From Tolypeutes matacus (Eukaryota; Chordata; Mammalia; Cingulata; Chlamyphoridae), in the NCBI GenBank assembly GCA_026826555.1, contig JAKSZT010054324.1, positions 9,009,438-9,073,437 of the forward strand: 64,000 bases of DNA, given 5' to 3'. Of this stretch, positions 24,390 through 36,052 are shown one piece after another. The stretch's first letter is position 1. Each line of letters begins with the position of its first letter. Below the pieces are notes generated by a model. That model had not been told where the DNA came from, did no database searches, and saw only the letters and a list, made by a program, of their open reading frames with translations. The position numbers were made by a program, and so were the translations under genes.

Positions 24390-24545
24390 TCAGTCCAGCA
24401 GCCATATATCTGCCTCTCTCCAGCTCCTTTAACCATAAGGTCTGCCTAGCTCTCAAGCATCATTCACCTCTGGGATCTGTGAGGCTCCCCTGATTTCATG
24501 CACTGCAGCCTTTAGACCCACCTGATGCCCCTCTCTGTCACTTTG
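24390..24545 (+). mobile_element. L2 fragment (weak)
   Basis: CT-rich sequence resembling the L2 3' region ('ccagctcctttaaccataag', 'gcccctctctgtcactttgg'). Confidence 0.35.
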
Positions 24546-24554
24546 GAAACTGGT

Positions 24555-24755
24555 CCATTGCTCTATTCTTCTAGTTATTTGGAAGAGAAAGTCAAATTTC
24601 AACCTCAACTGTCTGAGCTTTGGTTTTCTCATCTACAAAATGGGCTAGGTCTAGCCATTTCAAATAGTTGTTAGGTTTAGAAATACTTCATTTAAAACAC
24701 CTAGAGCAAAACTTAGAACATATTGGGTATTCTAGAAAGAGTAGTAACAGTAATA
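24555..24755 (+). mobile_element. MIR SINE
   Basis: 'tttggttttctcatctacaa' and 'aatgggctagg', then a decayed 3' half. Confidence 0.55.
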
Positions 24756-24887
24756 AGAATGATAATAATAAATTAAAAGTAAACAACTCCATAAACAAAA
24801 AGTTGTTCACCTATTTCAAAATATATATATATATTGACCCAATACAATTAAAGAAGTAAGACATTTTTTAAAAATGATATCTAATCT

Positions 24888-25050
24888 TTGCCCAAAAAAC
24901 CCATGAGATAGCATTATCATCATTTTTCATGTAAGGGAACTGGGACCTGGGAGGGTTAAATAATTCACCCAAGAGCTATCCAGTCCTAATGTCTTAACCC
25001 TTTTGGGAACCCAGCTCTGCCTGACCCTAGAGCCCAAGCTCTTATTTTAC
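24888..25050 (-). mobile_element. MIR SINE, antisense
   Basis: 'aagggaactgggacctggga', 'taattcacccaagagctatc' and 'cctagagcccaagctcttat'. Confidence 0.65.
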
Positions 25051-25739
25051 CATTTGTGTTCTTTTTAATACTAGAGATATAGATAAAGGGCTTCTGCTAT
25101 TGAAAGCCATCCCAATTCACAGGTTGAAGTACCCTGGAGGCAGTTTTCATAGTTCGGCATCTTGTACAATGAATCCACAATCCTTCCCCACCATATCTGA
25201 CCTTGTTATAACCATGATGGAGTCAAAGATGCTCTTTGGGCTCCTCCCACCTCCCTTCCTCACTTTCTTTCTTGCCCTGCCTTTCTCCTACTCCAAAGTC
25301 CTCAGTGCACCCGTGCAGAATATTAAATGTCTCAAAGTTTCCCTTCCAAAACACAGAAGTACCCACCCAGACCATCATTCCCTCTCAAATTATCGCCTTT
25401 CTTCCTTCATTAAAACTCTCACAAGCTTAGTGTCTCATCCACCAGCTCTGAGAAAGGGAGGTTTCTAAAAAAAAAAATGTTCTTGTTTGGGGGATATTTT
25501 TGAGTAAAGAAGGTCGAACAATGTAACAGATTTGAAGCGAGGGGTGGTTCTTCTAAGGCTTCCTTACTTCATCTACAAATAAAAGGGTTCTGATGTGATC
25601 ACCGTTCTCACTGCTCTCCAGCAATTGCACCTCCATCCCCATTCAAGCTTACCCAAAGAGCCAGGATCAAAAGCTAGGTTCAACCCCTGTTGGAAGATGA
25701 CCAAACCTTGTTCTCAACCACACCTTAGTCAATACATTC

Positions 25740-26345
25740 CTCTACTGTTCATTTTATCTTTTTTTATTGTTTTCATTTTGAAAAGAATACATGCACATAT
25801 TTTTAAAACTATGCAAACCTACAAGAGTATACAATAAAAAGGTATTGTCTTGTCTGTCACAGACCTCTTCCTTGACTCTCCAAAGATAACTACTCTCACT
25901 TTTTCTTACATACCCTTCCAGATGTTTACCATCAATTGTGCATACATGTATATAGCTTTTCCTGTGTCAGATAAATAGAAATAGATTTTTACCTGGCTTT
26001 CTCATTTAGCAATAGCTCTTGCAAATCTTTGAAGATCTGCATATGTAACCTATTTTACTCTTGTAAAATTGTCATATATTATTCCATTGTTCCGTTGTAT
26101 CTAATTATTTTAGCACTTTCCCTATTGATAGACATTTTCTAGTATTTTCCTATTGCAAAGTATACTGCAATGAACCTAATTGTGCATATATATTTGTTTA
26201 CATTTATAACCATAGCTATAGAACAAAGGCCTCAAATCATAATTGCTGGATCAAACAGTAAGTGCAGTTTGAATTTTGATAGACATTCTCAACTTGTCCT
26301 CCAAAATTTTTTCCAATTTGTACTTCCACCAACAGTGTATAAATG
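25740..26345 (-). mobile_element. L1ME-type 3' fragment, antisense
   Basis: 'catacccttccagatgttta', 'gctttttcctgtg'-like decay, 'gtatactgcaatgaacctaa' and 'aattgctggatcaaacagta', ending 'acttccaccaacagtgtata', are the reverse of an L1M 3' UTR and ORF2 end. Confidence 0.7.
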
Positions 26346-26645
26346 TCACTGCTTCTGCTTTTGACCTGTTGATGAGGTAGTCAGTGTAAGGAATGACAGT
26401 AGGGCAGTGACCAGGAATTAGGACTGAAGTGGTAGCATGAGAGCAGAAGTCCTAACAAGCTAGGATATGAAGTAGATATGGCTAATTTTCATTTGATAAC
26501 TATTTTAACAAATAGACATTTAAACATACCCTACAAAATAGCATCTTTTAAGGTCACTGCCTTATTCTAAGTTTGTTGTCTATATTCGAAATTTCTTTGC
26601 AGCTGGTCTTTGGGCATGTTCTCCAGAGTCAAGGCCCCATTCTCT

Positions 26646-26962
26646 CTCTCTCTTTTTCTTTTAAAGGATTTATTTTTTTTATTTATTCTACCCTCCTCCT
26701 CATTGTTTGAGGTCACTGTCTGCTTTCTGTGTCCATTGCTGTGTGTTCTCTCTGTGTCTGCTCATCTTCTCTTTAGGAGGCACCAGGACCTCCCAGGTTT
26801 GTTGTGTCTCTCATTGTCTTTCCTCTTTGTGTCTCTTTGTTGTGTCAGCTCGCCGTAACGGCCCATTGCGCCAGTTCGCCTTCTCCAGGAGGCACCAGGA
26901 ACTGAACCTGGGACCTCCCACGTAATAGGCAGAAGCCCAGTCACTTGAGCTACATCCACTTC
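26646..26962 (-). mobile_element. DAS SINE, antisense
   Basis: On the minus strand it begins 'gggggaagtggatgtagctc', has a B box 'ggttcagttcct' and ends in a T-rich (A-tail) stretch at 26650-26690. A perfect TSD, CCCCATTCTCT, occurs at 26635-26645 and 26963-26973. Confidence 0.9.
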
Positions 26963-27111
26963 CCCCATTCTCTTTTACCTCTTCAGTGGTGACAACACTC
27001 TGTATTTTAATGCTGGGTTTGATTTTTCTGAGTGTCAAAAGCATCACAGTTTAAGTCCTCTGAGAAAGAAAATTGGTTATCAAGCAACATAAAACATTTT
27101 TGATTAAAAAT

Positions 27112-27184
27112 GAGGTGTCCCAGAGTAACAAATAAAAAAAGAAAAAACAAAAAGAAAAAAAGAAAAAAAAAAAAGAGGTGTCCC
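27112..27184. mobile_element. Tail-only micro-retroposon with 10-bp TSD
   Basis: GAGGTGTCCC occurs at 27112-27121 and again at 27175-27184. Between them lie only about 53 bases: 'agagtaacaaat' and an impure A-tract. This is what a retroposon truncated almost to its A-tail would leave. Confidence 0.65.
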
Positions 27185-27420
27185 TTAAAATAATGTGTGT
27201 GTTTTTGTGTCTGTGTGATAAAGTGTGTCTGAAGGCTGTATCCAGTGAAGAGTTTAAATGTTTCATGCCATGTGTGAACAATTTCCCAAGGTCACTGTTC
27301 TGAAGGACAATTCTCATTTGGATATAGACATTGTGGCATGTTTGCCTTAAAAACTGATTATTTTATAGTTATAGCTCATAAACCCTCTGGTCATAAAATG
27401 CCTCACTATATCTTGGAGGT

Positions 27421-27555
27421 AGACCACACTTGTATAAATAATGGTATCAGGTCCTAACTTAGCTAGACCACTCCTGGCCCTAATGTAGCTAGACTCCACT
27501 CTATACCCAAATAGACCACTTCTATTCCCACAGAGCAAAAGACCACTTCTGGCTT
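27421..27555. repeat. Degenerate minisatellite, unit about 22-27 bp
   Basis: AGACCAC-like units begin at 27421, 27465, 27491, 27513 and 27540. Several extend to 'tagaccacttctggc'. Confidence 0.5.
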
Positions 27556-27987
27556 AACTAGAAAATAAAAGAGGACTTTACTTTCAAGAGAATATTGTTA
27601 AAGGATGAGAAAGTTCTTAAAAATAAATTTGCTTTAAAGATAGAAATACACATAATATTTGGAAACTTTTTGGTTTGTTATAAAGGACTTTAAAATTAGA
27701 GAAAGAGAGACATAGAATGAGGCAAAAACCCTATCTTGATTCCACATCTGCTGCTTGCCAGGATGGCCACACCCCACCGCCCCATCTCTAACAGCCCTGC
27801 TTTGTCACAGTTCAGTTGCAACTGACTTAATTGTCCTCTTTGCCACTTTCCAGTCATGCTCTCCAAATCTGCTGTTTGCTATTTTAGCAACTCCTAATCT
27901 CCTAAAATTTTGTAGTGTGCACCTACTATTTCCAAATTTGGTTTGCCCATTCCTTCCTTGATCCCTTAAAATGTGTTTTCCTGAAAA

Positions 27988-28085
27988 TAGACTAGACTTT
28001 GAAGTCAGACAGATATGGATTTAAATCTTGGGTTTTAGTTGTGACCTGAGAAAATATAATTAATGGTTCTAAGCTTTTCTAAATT
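27988..28085 (+). mobile_element. MIR SINE fragment
   Basis: 'gactttgaagtcagacagat' and 'atggatttaaatcttggg'. Confidence 0.5.
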
Positions 28086-28369
28086 TAAAAAATTATTTTG
28101 GCTTTCCTAAATTAGTTAAGTAACAAATGTTCACGAAATAACTGAGAACTGTTTATACAAGGCAAACATTTATCAGTTTGGTAGATTTTTATAAGCGTTT
28201 GATACATATATAAGCTTTGTGAAATGGGAACATAATACAATATTTATTGTTCTACAGTTCGTTGCTTCCCTTGGCAACATTTCCCGTGAGTAGTTATCCA
28301 GCCTCTGCTTGCATCTGCACCGTGGCTAAGAACTACCTAACTATGAAAGGAGTGGCTTCTGTTATTGCT

Positions 28370-28690
28370 GCCGTTGTTGTACTGTCTTTGTGGTGGGCTT
28401 TGGAAGGCTATTCTCCATTTTGGTTTTAAATATTCCTACCTCTAAATTGCATCCATTTGTCCTATTTCTGTCCTCTAGAAAAACACAAATAAATGTAATC
28501 CCTTTGCCACGATAGCCTTTAAAATATTAGGAGTTAAGTATTCACGTCTCTGAATCTTTTCTTCTCTAAGCTAGGCAGCCTCAGCTTTCTTCATTTTGGG
28601 TTTTTTATCCATTTCTCACCTGCCATTATTTCCAGGTCCTTGGCCATCCTAACAGCCGCATCCTGCCACCTCTTTGACTTCTCCTGATTT
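28370..28690 (-). mobile_element. L3/CR1-type LINE fragment, antisense
   Basis: 'tctaaattgcatccatttgt', 'cctatttctgtcctctag' and 'cccttt..cacgatagcctt' follow the order of the CR1/L3 3' region on the reverse strand. The family assignment is tentative. Confidence 0.45.
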
Positions 28691-29164
28691 TGAAGCCTCC
28701 CTCAGGCCCATCCCTCACCTGAAACCCTTATCTCCTCAGTGCAAACTCATTTCTCTTCCCCAGCTTTCACTGTCCTTTATTCTGTTTTCATTTCTCTCTT
28801 CAGCTAGACTGTAAAAGGTATGTCATATTTCTTTTGGAACAACACCTACCCACCTACTTTTCATCCCTGCCATCATCAAGACCCTAAGAGAGTATCTCAA
28901 TGCTCTTCCAAGTTAGTTTGGTTGACTTTAGCAGTCATTTCCTCTTTTTATGTAAATACCTTTTACACGGATTGTTTCAATCTTTAAAACATTCCCAATG
29001 GCTTACTAAGAAGTAAGTTAAGATGAGTTATGAAGTAATAAAAAGCTTCATAACATAAAAGAGAACTCTGTTCACTGTGTGGGCCCACTTTTATTTTTAA
29101 AATGTGTAGGTATAAAATAGTTTTTAAAATCGCTACTCTGGAGTCAGTTGAAGTCCCAAAGATG

Positions 29165-29300
29165 CTCAACTGCTATGTGAACTGTTTCTTCATCTGTAGT
29201 ATGGGGATAATAGCAACCACATTGTAAGGTTGTTCTGAGGACTACAGGAGTTCCCAGTAATATATGTAAAGTGCCTGCATCAGCACCTGGCTCAACATTT
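29165..29300 (+). mobile_element. MIR SINE fragment
   Basis: 'gtttcttcatctgtagtatg', 'ggttgttctgaggactacag' and 'gcatcagcacctggc'. Confidence 0.75.
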
Positions 29301-29494
29301 TCTACTATTGTGATGATGATGATGACGACAACTTAGGCAAAAAGAGCAGAAAAGACCTTTATTGCTAGGTAATTTTTGTTTTCGTCTTTTTGTTGATCCA
29401 CATTTATACATTTTTAATGATCCTTTAGTATTTTTGAAATTTTATGTATATATATAAATTTTATGTATCTATATACATATGGTTACTTTTTTAA

Positions 29495-29625
29495 GCAGGG
29501 AGTTGAGCAATTTAGAGTCTCATCCTGGCTCTACCACTAACCTGATCTATATGCTTGGCCAAATCACTTCGTCTTTCTGGGTCTTAATTTTCTAATCTAT
29601 AAAGTGAGAAGGAAAAGGGATGTGT
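29495..29625 (+). mobile_element. MIR SINE fragment
   Basis: 'catcctggctctaccactaa', 'ggccaaatcacttcgtcttt' and 'ctaatctataaagtgagaag'. Confidence 0.65.
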
Positions 29626-30141
29626 TGACAATAGTGATAATAATGCTTTATGATCGAAGAGGCCTTGACATTTTACAAAGCACTTCCATATGCAGTAGCT
29701 CATTGGGAAACACTCCTTCATTAGTATCAATGATATTTCATTCACTACTATAGTATGACAGAGAACAAACACAGTTGAAAGATGGTCATTGTTTCATATG
29801 CTATATATTGGCATTGAATAAGCTCAGTGCACTCTTTTCCTCTTTGTTCTTCCTCATTTCTTTTCTACCAACAAGCTTCTTTGAGGCCCTGATTTGATGG
29901 GTTAAAGACCCAAGGACATGTGAGGGTGAAGTCAGCATAATATACATTACTCAAAAGTCTTGAGTGAGTCAACTGGAACTTGCTTGCCTGTTCAAAGGAA
30001 GTAGAATGAAAGTATTGAAGCAATGAAGCCAAGGTCTTGTTATCCAGATTTCATTGTGTTTGACCAATGCCATAATTGACCTTGAACAATTAAAATGATA
30101 ATTACATTTTAAGATGCATCAACATTATCTTCATTGCCATT

Positions 30142-30360
30142 TTAATGGACACTTACTAGATGCCAGGCAAGGTACATTATGTATTTTCACACTTGGCCTT
30201 CACAATAACTGTGAGGGAGACATGATTATTATACCCGTATTTAAAAAGGAAAAAGAGGCACAGGAATGTTATATGACTTTCTAAAAGTCACAGAGCAAGA
30301 AAATGGTAGTATCAGGTTTCATACCTTGGCAGCCTGACTCCAACACCTGTACTTTCTAAA
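30142..30360 (-). mobile_element. MIR SINE, antisense
   Basis: 'gacacttactagatgccagg', 'acaataactgtgagggagac' and 'cagcctgactccaacacctg'. Confidence 0.7.
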
Positions 30361-31284
30361 AGCAAGTTTCCATTGCCTCCAAAAGATGATCAGATATGCA
30401 GGTGTATGCCCCTAAACAAGGACTGTATAGTTTAATATTTTCACAAGATTTCTCAGTCCATTTAAATAATCCTGTACTGAGAATATGGAATGATTGAGCT
30501 GGGCATAGAGATTTGTGTATGTTAAGACACCCATCAGCAGGGTCACACACCTGTTGGATCACAAGCCACCCTTGAGTTGGTATTTCATTGAAGATTTTTG
30601 GTATGGTTAGAGTTAACTTGTGTGAATATGCTAAGGGCATTATATTTTATTCTTATTATTACTTGTATCCAACTCTCTGAGTATGAGATGCATAGCTGTT
30701 AAAAAGGAAAGGTAAGGAGAAAACTGTCAGCCTATGAAACAACTTGTCATTGATTTGTTTCAAAGCCTAGAGTTCACAAAACCTTTAATTCCTTTAACTC
30801 CACAAAAGTCCTTCTCCTCCCAGAAATCTCCTCTTCTCAAAGCCAATGACTGATAAAGAATGAGGACAGAACAGCAGGTGACTTTTTGTCTCAAGTGGCT
30901 TATTGACATGGCTGAGATATTTCATACTGGGTGACACCCATTTAGCTGGTATGCGCTGCATAAGAAAAATCTTCTTGGGGTACTTTCTCCCTGGTAAGAG
31001 GGAGTGGAGTGGGGTGGGGAACATGCCATATTATGAATCAGCCTCCCCCATTTTCAGTTTTAGTGCAGCTTCACTTATGTTGCACAAGAGTGGCCCCATT
31101 GCAGGAGAAGATTGAAGGTTACTATGTGGTACCACTAACAGGCAAAAGGAGGAGAATGGCTCGTGACAAGGTTGCTAAGAAAGCCCACCCAGGGCAACTC
31201 TCCCCTGTGTTACAAATGTCTACCAAGGAGGCATGTGATGAGCTGAAGACCACACAGCCCTAGGAGTTAGAAGGCCAAGAACCA
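30361..31284. other. Unique sequence, nothing recognised
   Basis: Frames of 70-94 residues on both strands lack motifs or splice pairs. Confidence 0.45.
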
Positions 31285-31430
31285 AGTGCTACTCAGGCTG
31301 GAGACTTGGACAACCTTCTTTCCCTATTGAGACTCCAGTTGCCTCACAGTTTGGAAGGGATAAAACCTCACCAGATGGTCAGGAAGAATTGATGAGATTT
31401 CATAGAGGCATGCTTGCTCTGAGTCAACTC
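31285..31430 (+). mobile_element. MIR-like fragment (weak)
   Basis: 'tgagactccagttgcctcac' followed by a decayed MIR-like 3' half. Confidence 0.35.
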
Positions 31431-31935
31431 GGAGCCTGTGTGAAATGCTGGTTGTGAGTTTATTTTTCACAGATCTGGCCTTGCCTCTCATTTTACCCAG
31501 GAGCTTGTCCTCGATCCTTGAACCTCTTACTAGGCATAGGAGAGGTAATAATCTGATATTGCCTTGGGTGTGACCCCAGTCAGTCTTGTTAATAAACATC
31601 GCTTCCTGTTTCTCCACATGGAGAAAAGAGGAGGGAAGCAAGGTCCGAGGAGAGTGACAAGGGCCACCCCAAGTGAGGACCTGGGCAGGGACAGCAGAAG
31701 GTCGCTCAGGCTGAGACAGTCCTGTGTTTTTTCCTGTTAAATGATTCACTTGCAAAGGCAAATCAGTCCGAGATATGGGAACTCTTCTCTGCCTCTCCTG
31801 TGAACTTCCAAATTAATTGGTACTTTTTTTGTTTGTTTTTGTCTTTCCTATTTCAATTCTCTCCCTCCTTCTTTTTTTGAAATATGATTTCAGAGCTTTC
31901 CATTTGAGGTTGGGTCCCTTCTACGTCATTTAATA

Positions 31936-32045
31936 TGAGTTACCATTTAAATGCCCTGGGGAGGAGACTTTGTCATATCAAAGAAACTCTGTGCTGTTAC
32001 CCATGACTTTAAATCTAGTTAAATGGATATTTTAAATGGTAACTC
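31936..32045. mobile_element. Candidate 110-bp TA-flanked inverted-repeat element
   Basis: A perfect 20-bp inverted repeat has arms at 31932-31951 and 32031-32050. Counting from TGAGTTACCATTTAAA to its complement, the unit is 110 bp and flanked by TA on both sides, as mariner-type miniature elements are. No family was recognised. Confidence 0.5.
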
Positions 32046-32050
32046 ATATT

Positions 32051-35000
32051 CCTTAAACTTCCTTGTATGTTTTTGGACTCAAGTAGATCAAATTATAAAT
32101 AAATAAAATTTCACACTGTATAATATACAGTGAAGCCTGAGCTCCCTAGAAATCAAGGTAGATAATGTGAATTTTCTAGGTATCTTGAAAGGATAGTCAT
32201 TGTAAACACCCAAATCTTTTTACATTTGTTTTGAATGGGAAGTCCTTCTGATTTATATAGCATAAATAAAATTTTTCTTCAGAATAACATGTAATATTTA
32301 GTTCATTATTAAAAGTCATTATTCCTACATCCATTTGGCACTCTGAGCTACCATTTGTTCCTCCTCCCATGTTTACCTCAGGTCAATTTTAATTGAGGGC
32401 TTTCTTCCATGTTCTGCTTAACCTTCTTCATCATCCATTAGCCATAACATCCTTTTTAGCCAACCTAATCAGGAAGAGATGGTTTTACATAGGAGGCACT
32501 CAATAAACACTTGTTGAAAGAATGAACTCTGGCTCATCTCCATACCTATTTAAAGCTGATCTTCATCTATCATAGGGAGCTCTGGCTGCCTTTAGTCTTG
32601 TTGCACATTGGATAATCTAGTCTGAATTATCAATTACAATGATATCCTCAGATGATTGTGAAAACAGTGAAAGCTGGTTAATGTCCAGTGTAATTTGATC
32701 CAACTTTGGAATGAGACAAAAGGGCTAGGAGAATGTTGAGCACATACTCTTATTTCCTGGGCAGTTCTTTTTAAACTTTTCCAACAAGATACAATGAATA
32801 GCTGAGCATAGTGAATAATGATGCTTAGGGGAAAATCAGGACAGGAATGTAAATTAGACCCCAACGACAAAATGTCTTTGAAGTCTCATTATTTATTTTT
32901 AGAATTCAGATGAATTTGCATTCTAATCCATAATATATCTGGGTTTTATTTAATGTAAAAGAAAATTCCCTTCAAATTGTTGGGGGGAAAAAATGTGTCT
33001 TCCAAGATGTTCCCTTTTTACCATGGCAAACCACCAAGAATCCCCAGTACATGTGGCCCAAGCAGAGAACCATCTAGAAATGGTTCTGGAGGAGCCTTCA
33101 AGGGAGCACTGCCTTCCCCCACCCCCACCTCTGGCTGCTCTTCCAACGTGCCCTCATCCTCACCCCAGGGAGGAAAAGCTCTGGAACACAGACAACCTAA
33201 GTAGACCCACAGTGCTAGAGGGTGTCAAGATTTAAGAAGGGGAAAAAAAGATGAAAGCTCTAGCTTTCTGGACTTGTTCTCTTTCCATTCATCTCTTTTG
33301 ACTCACTTCACTGCTTGCTTGCTTTCTTCATGTTTGGTGAGGTAAGAGGCACAGGAGGAGAGACCCTAGAATTACCATATGTCCTTGTTTTCTCAGGATC
33401 AACCTGTTATATGACTGTTGTCCTTGCATAAGTATTAATAGCACCCCATTTCACCTGTACAGTGTTTGATCACTTTAAGGGTCACCTTCTCCCCTCTCCT
33501 CCATCTTTAAATGACAACAGGTGCCAAGCTAAAGTAGTCACAGACAACATGATGCAAACCTTCTTCCTGTCTAACTTCAAAAAAACAAGAGAAAGGAGCC
33601 TTCGTGACTGAGATCCGTTTAGTACAGGTCTAAAACTTGGTTAGTAGTAATGAAGTTTCCTTTTCCTAAAATATTTCTATAGTTAGGAATCTATAATCAC
33701 TATTGGCTGCTCATTGAGAAATGGAGGTTCAGGATCCAGGACATCTTACAAACATTTTAATAATACTTGTAAGGAGGAGACAGGATAAAGGCAACTGGGA
33801 TGGTGAAAGTGAATTAGTTTAACTAAACATCACCAGAGCAATTAGGAAACAATATTTTAAAATAAATGAAAGAATTATAAATGGAAAGTATTCAGTCAGA
33901 GATGCATCATGAATTTGAATAATTAGCCCTTGCAATGACCATGCATTTGAAGACATGAAATAGAGGACCATTATTCCATCAATGTACCAACAGCGGCTTG
34001 CTGTAATGGTAGTTATGGTTGCCATTTGGCAGAATATAATAGACTGATAGTCCCAGCTGCTATCCGCTGAAATCCATCACATTGGTTCTGAATCCATGCT
34101 TGCTGTGGCTGCTTCTAGCCAATAACTGAGCACAGCAGGGCTTACAAACCAGGTCCATTCCTGGAAGATGCAAGACTCCACTGATGAACAACCTTACCTT
34201 GTAGACTCCCAATCAGCCCTGTCAAAACTTTCTTAGAAATGTAATCTTTAATTTTTATTATTTTAATATTAACTTTCATGCAGGCATAATTCCTTCTCCT
34301 TAAGAATTGCAATCTCCTAGCATCCCCCAGCTCCCTCTCCTGTTTTCCCCCACAAGCATGTTCCCCAAGAAATCTCTTGCACAACAAATCTCTTGGAATC
34401 TATTTCTCAGAGAACCCAAAATAACACAGTGGCCCAAGTAGAGATATGTTTGAAGAACAGGAAGAATTAGACTGTTTAATACATTTAAGAAAATTTGATC
34501 CAATACTAAGATGGACAATAATGGATGACCATAAGAAAGGCAAGTCTGACCAAATGTAGGAAAAAACCTTCTGAGAATAACTAGGTGATAATGATGGTGG
34601 TGGTGGAGTGAAAGTAATCAAAGTCTGAAGTGATTTGTTTGCATATCTGATGTTATATTAGGTCAAAGGGCCAATTAGAGAATGTGATTAGATTCCACTG
34701 TTTTTGGCAATATAGATCGTTTGGTTGGTGGATGGATGGACTGGAGCTCTTTTAAGAAGACTATAAATTTTTATCTGGCTTTATGTTTGTGATTACAAAG
34801 GTTTGCATAATCAGAAAAGGTGAAAACATTCATTATTTGCATCAGATATTAAATTGATTCAAAATTTTTCAGTCAATAGAAATGCATTTATTATAAAAGC
34901 AATAATTTACAAATTTGTATTCTGTAAAAGTCTTCAGGTGTGTAGAACTTTGCATCCCCAATATAGTAGTGTTTGTATAACTGAACTGAAATATGTTTAA

Positions 35001-35147
35001 CATACATTATTACATTCAAACATAACATCAAACATATGAGGTAAGGAGGCAAATAACATTGAAATTCACTTTTACCAATGGAAAAAAAAAATAAGCTCAA
35101 GAAAGATAAAAGCTAATATACAGTAAAGTTCAACCCAGAAGTCAGAT
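32051..35147. other. Repeat-poor stretch
   Basis: About 3 kb between the inverted-repeat element and the split LTR, with a C-rich patch at 33110-33170. No recognisable gene or transposon. Confidence 0.45.
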
Positions 35148-35329
35148 TGTGGTAGGCAAAATTTTTAGGAATCATGCACAAGATTCCACAACCTTATCTC
35201 TCCAATGTGTGAATGTGATGAGGCATCACTTCTGTGATTATAGAATGTTATACGGCATATAACCTTAAAAGGGGAATATCATACAGTGGACCTAATCTAA
35301 GCACAAGAGTCCTTAAAAAGCAGAGAATT
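35148..35329 (+). mobile_element. MaLR LTR (MLT1-like), 5' portion, split by L1
   Basis: It starts 'tgtggtaggcaaaatt' and contains the decayed MLT1 block ending 'aagcacaagagtcctt'. The matching second half resumes at 43231, after the L1, which dates this LTR as older than the L1. No retroviral-like coding region is attached. Confidence 0.75.
35318..35329. repeat. Left target-site duplication of the L1
   Basis: AAGCAGAGAATT, preceded by further A residues (ccttaaa). It is identical to 43219-43230. Confidence 0.9.
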
Positions 35330-35928
35330 GAGGATTTCTAGGAAAATGGCATTGGAGTAGGCTAGCAGGGCTCAACTCCGTCACAAAAACAATGGAGAAA
35401 GGGCCAAAAGCTGTCCAAGGGTCAGCTTTGAGGGTCAGTAGACTAAGACAGTGCTGTTCAACTCCCAGAAGGGGGAGGGACAGATAGATGAGAAACCCAA
35501 AACAACAAACATGAGTTACTAAACCCCCATGGCAGGAAGGGCTCTCATCCTCCACCCTCAAGACAATAAGCCTGGATAAAACCCCTGGCTCACTGCAGCT
35601 GACTGAGAGAAGAACAGACATCTTCCTTCCTGTCAGCTCTCTACAGTGAATTCAGTCAGAGGAGCTCGCTTTGAATCTCGGCTCTGGCCAGACCAGAAAC
35701 ACAGGAAAATGGGGGCTGAAAGAAACAGCTCCATGGAAAGGTTCACTGACATGTTACGTCTCCTGCCTGGCCAGGAAATTACAAGGAGAAAAACTGTTTT
35801 CAGATCTTTCTTTAGACCCACCCCTGGGAGAAAATCTGTGCACCCTTAGTAAGTCCCTGGTTTGCTTTTGGTAACTTAAGCTGGGCAAGTTTAAAGATTT
35901 AGAATAAGTTAAATCAAAGAGCTATGGA

Positions 35929-35931
<3 letters not shown>

Positions 35932-35959
<28 letters not shown>
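35932..35959. repeat. (AC)14 microsatellite
   Basis: Pure dinucleotide run within the L1 5' UTR, so it arose after the L1 inserted or in its source copy. Confidence 0.95.
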
Positions 35960-36052
35960 AGGCAAGAGAGAAATTGAAAAAAAATTCACCATCATATTCA
36001 GATGCTTAGGCATTAGCAAAAAATTACAATCCATACTAGGAAACAGGAAAAG

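Noticed and set aside
27421..27555. CRISPR-like spaced repeats
   Set aside because: Units are degenerate and irregularly spaced in mammalian DNA; a minisatellite explains them.
31324..31761. 145-residue minus-strand frame
   Set aside because: No recognisable motif; partly overlaps a weak MIR-like fragment; no splice sites bracket it.
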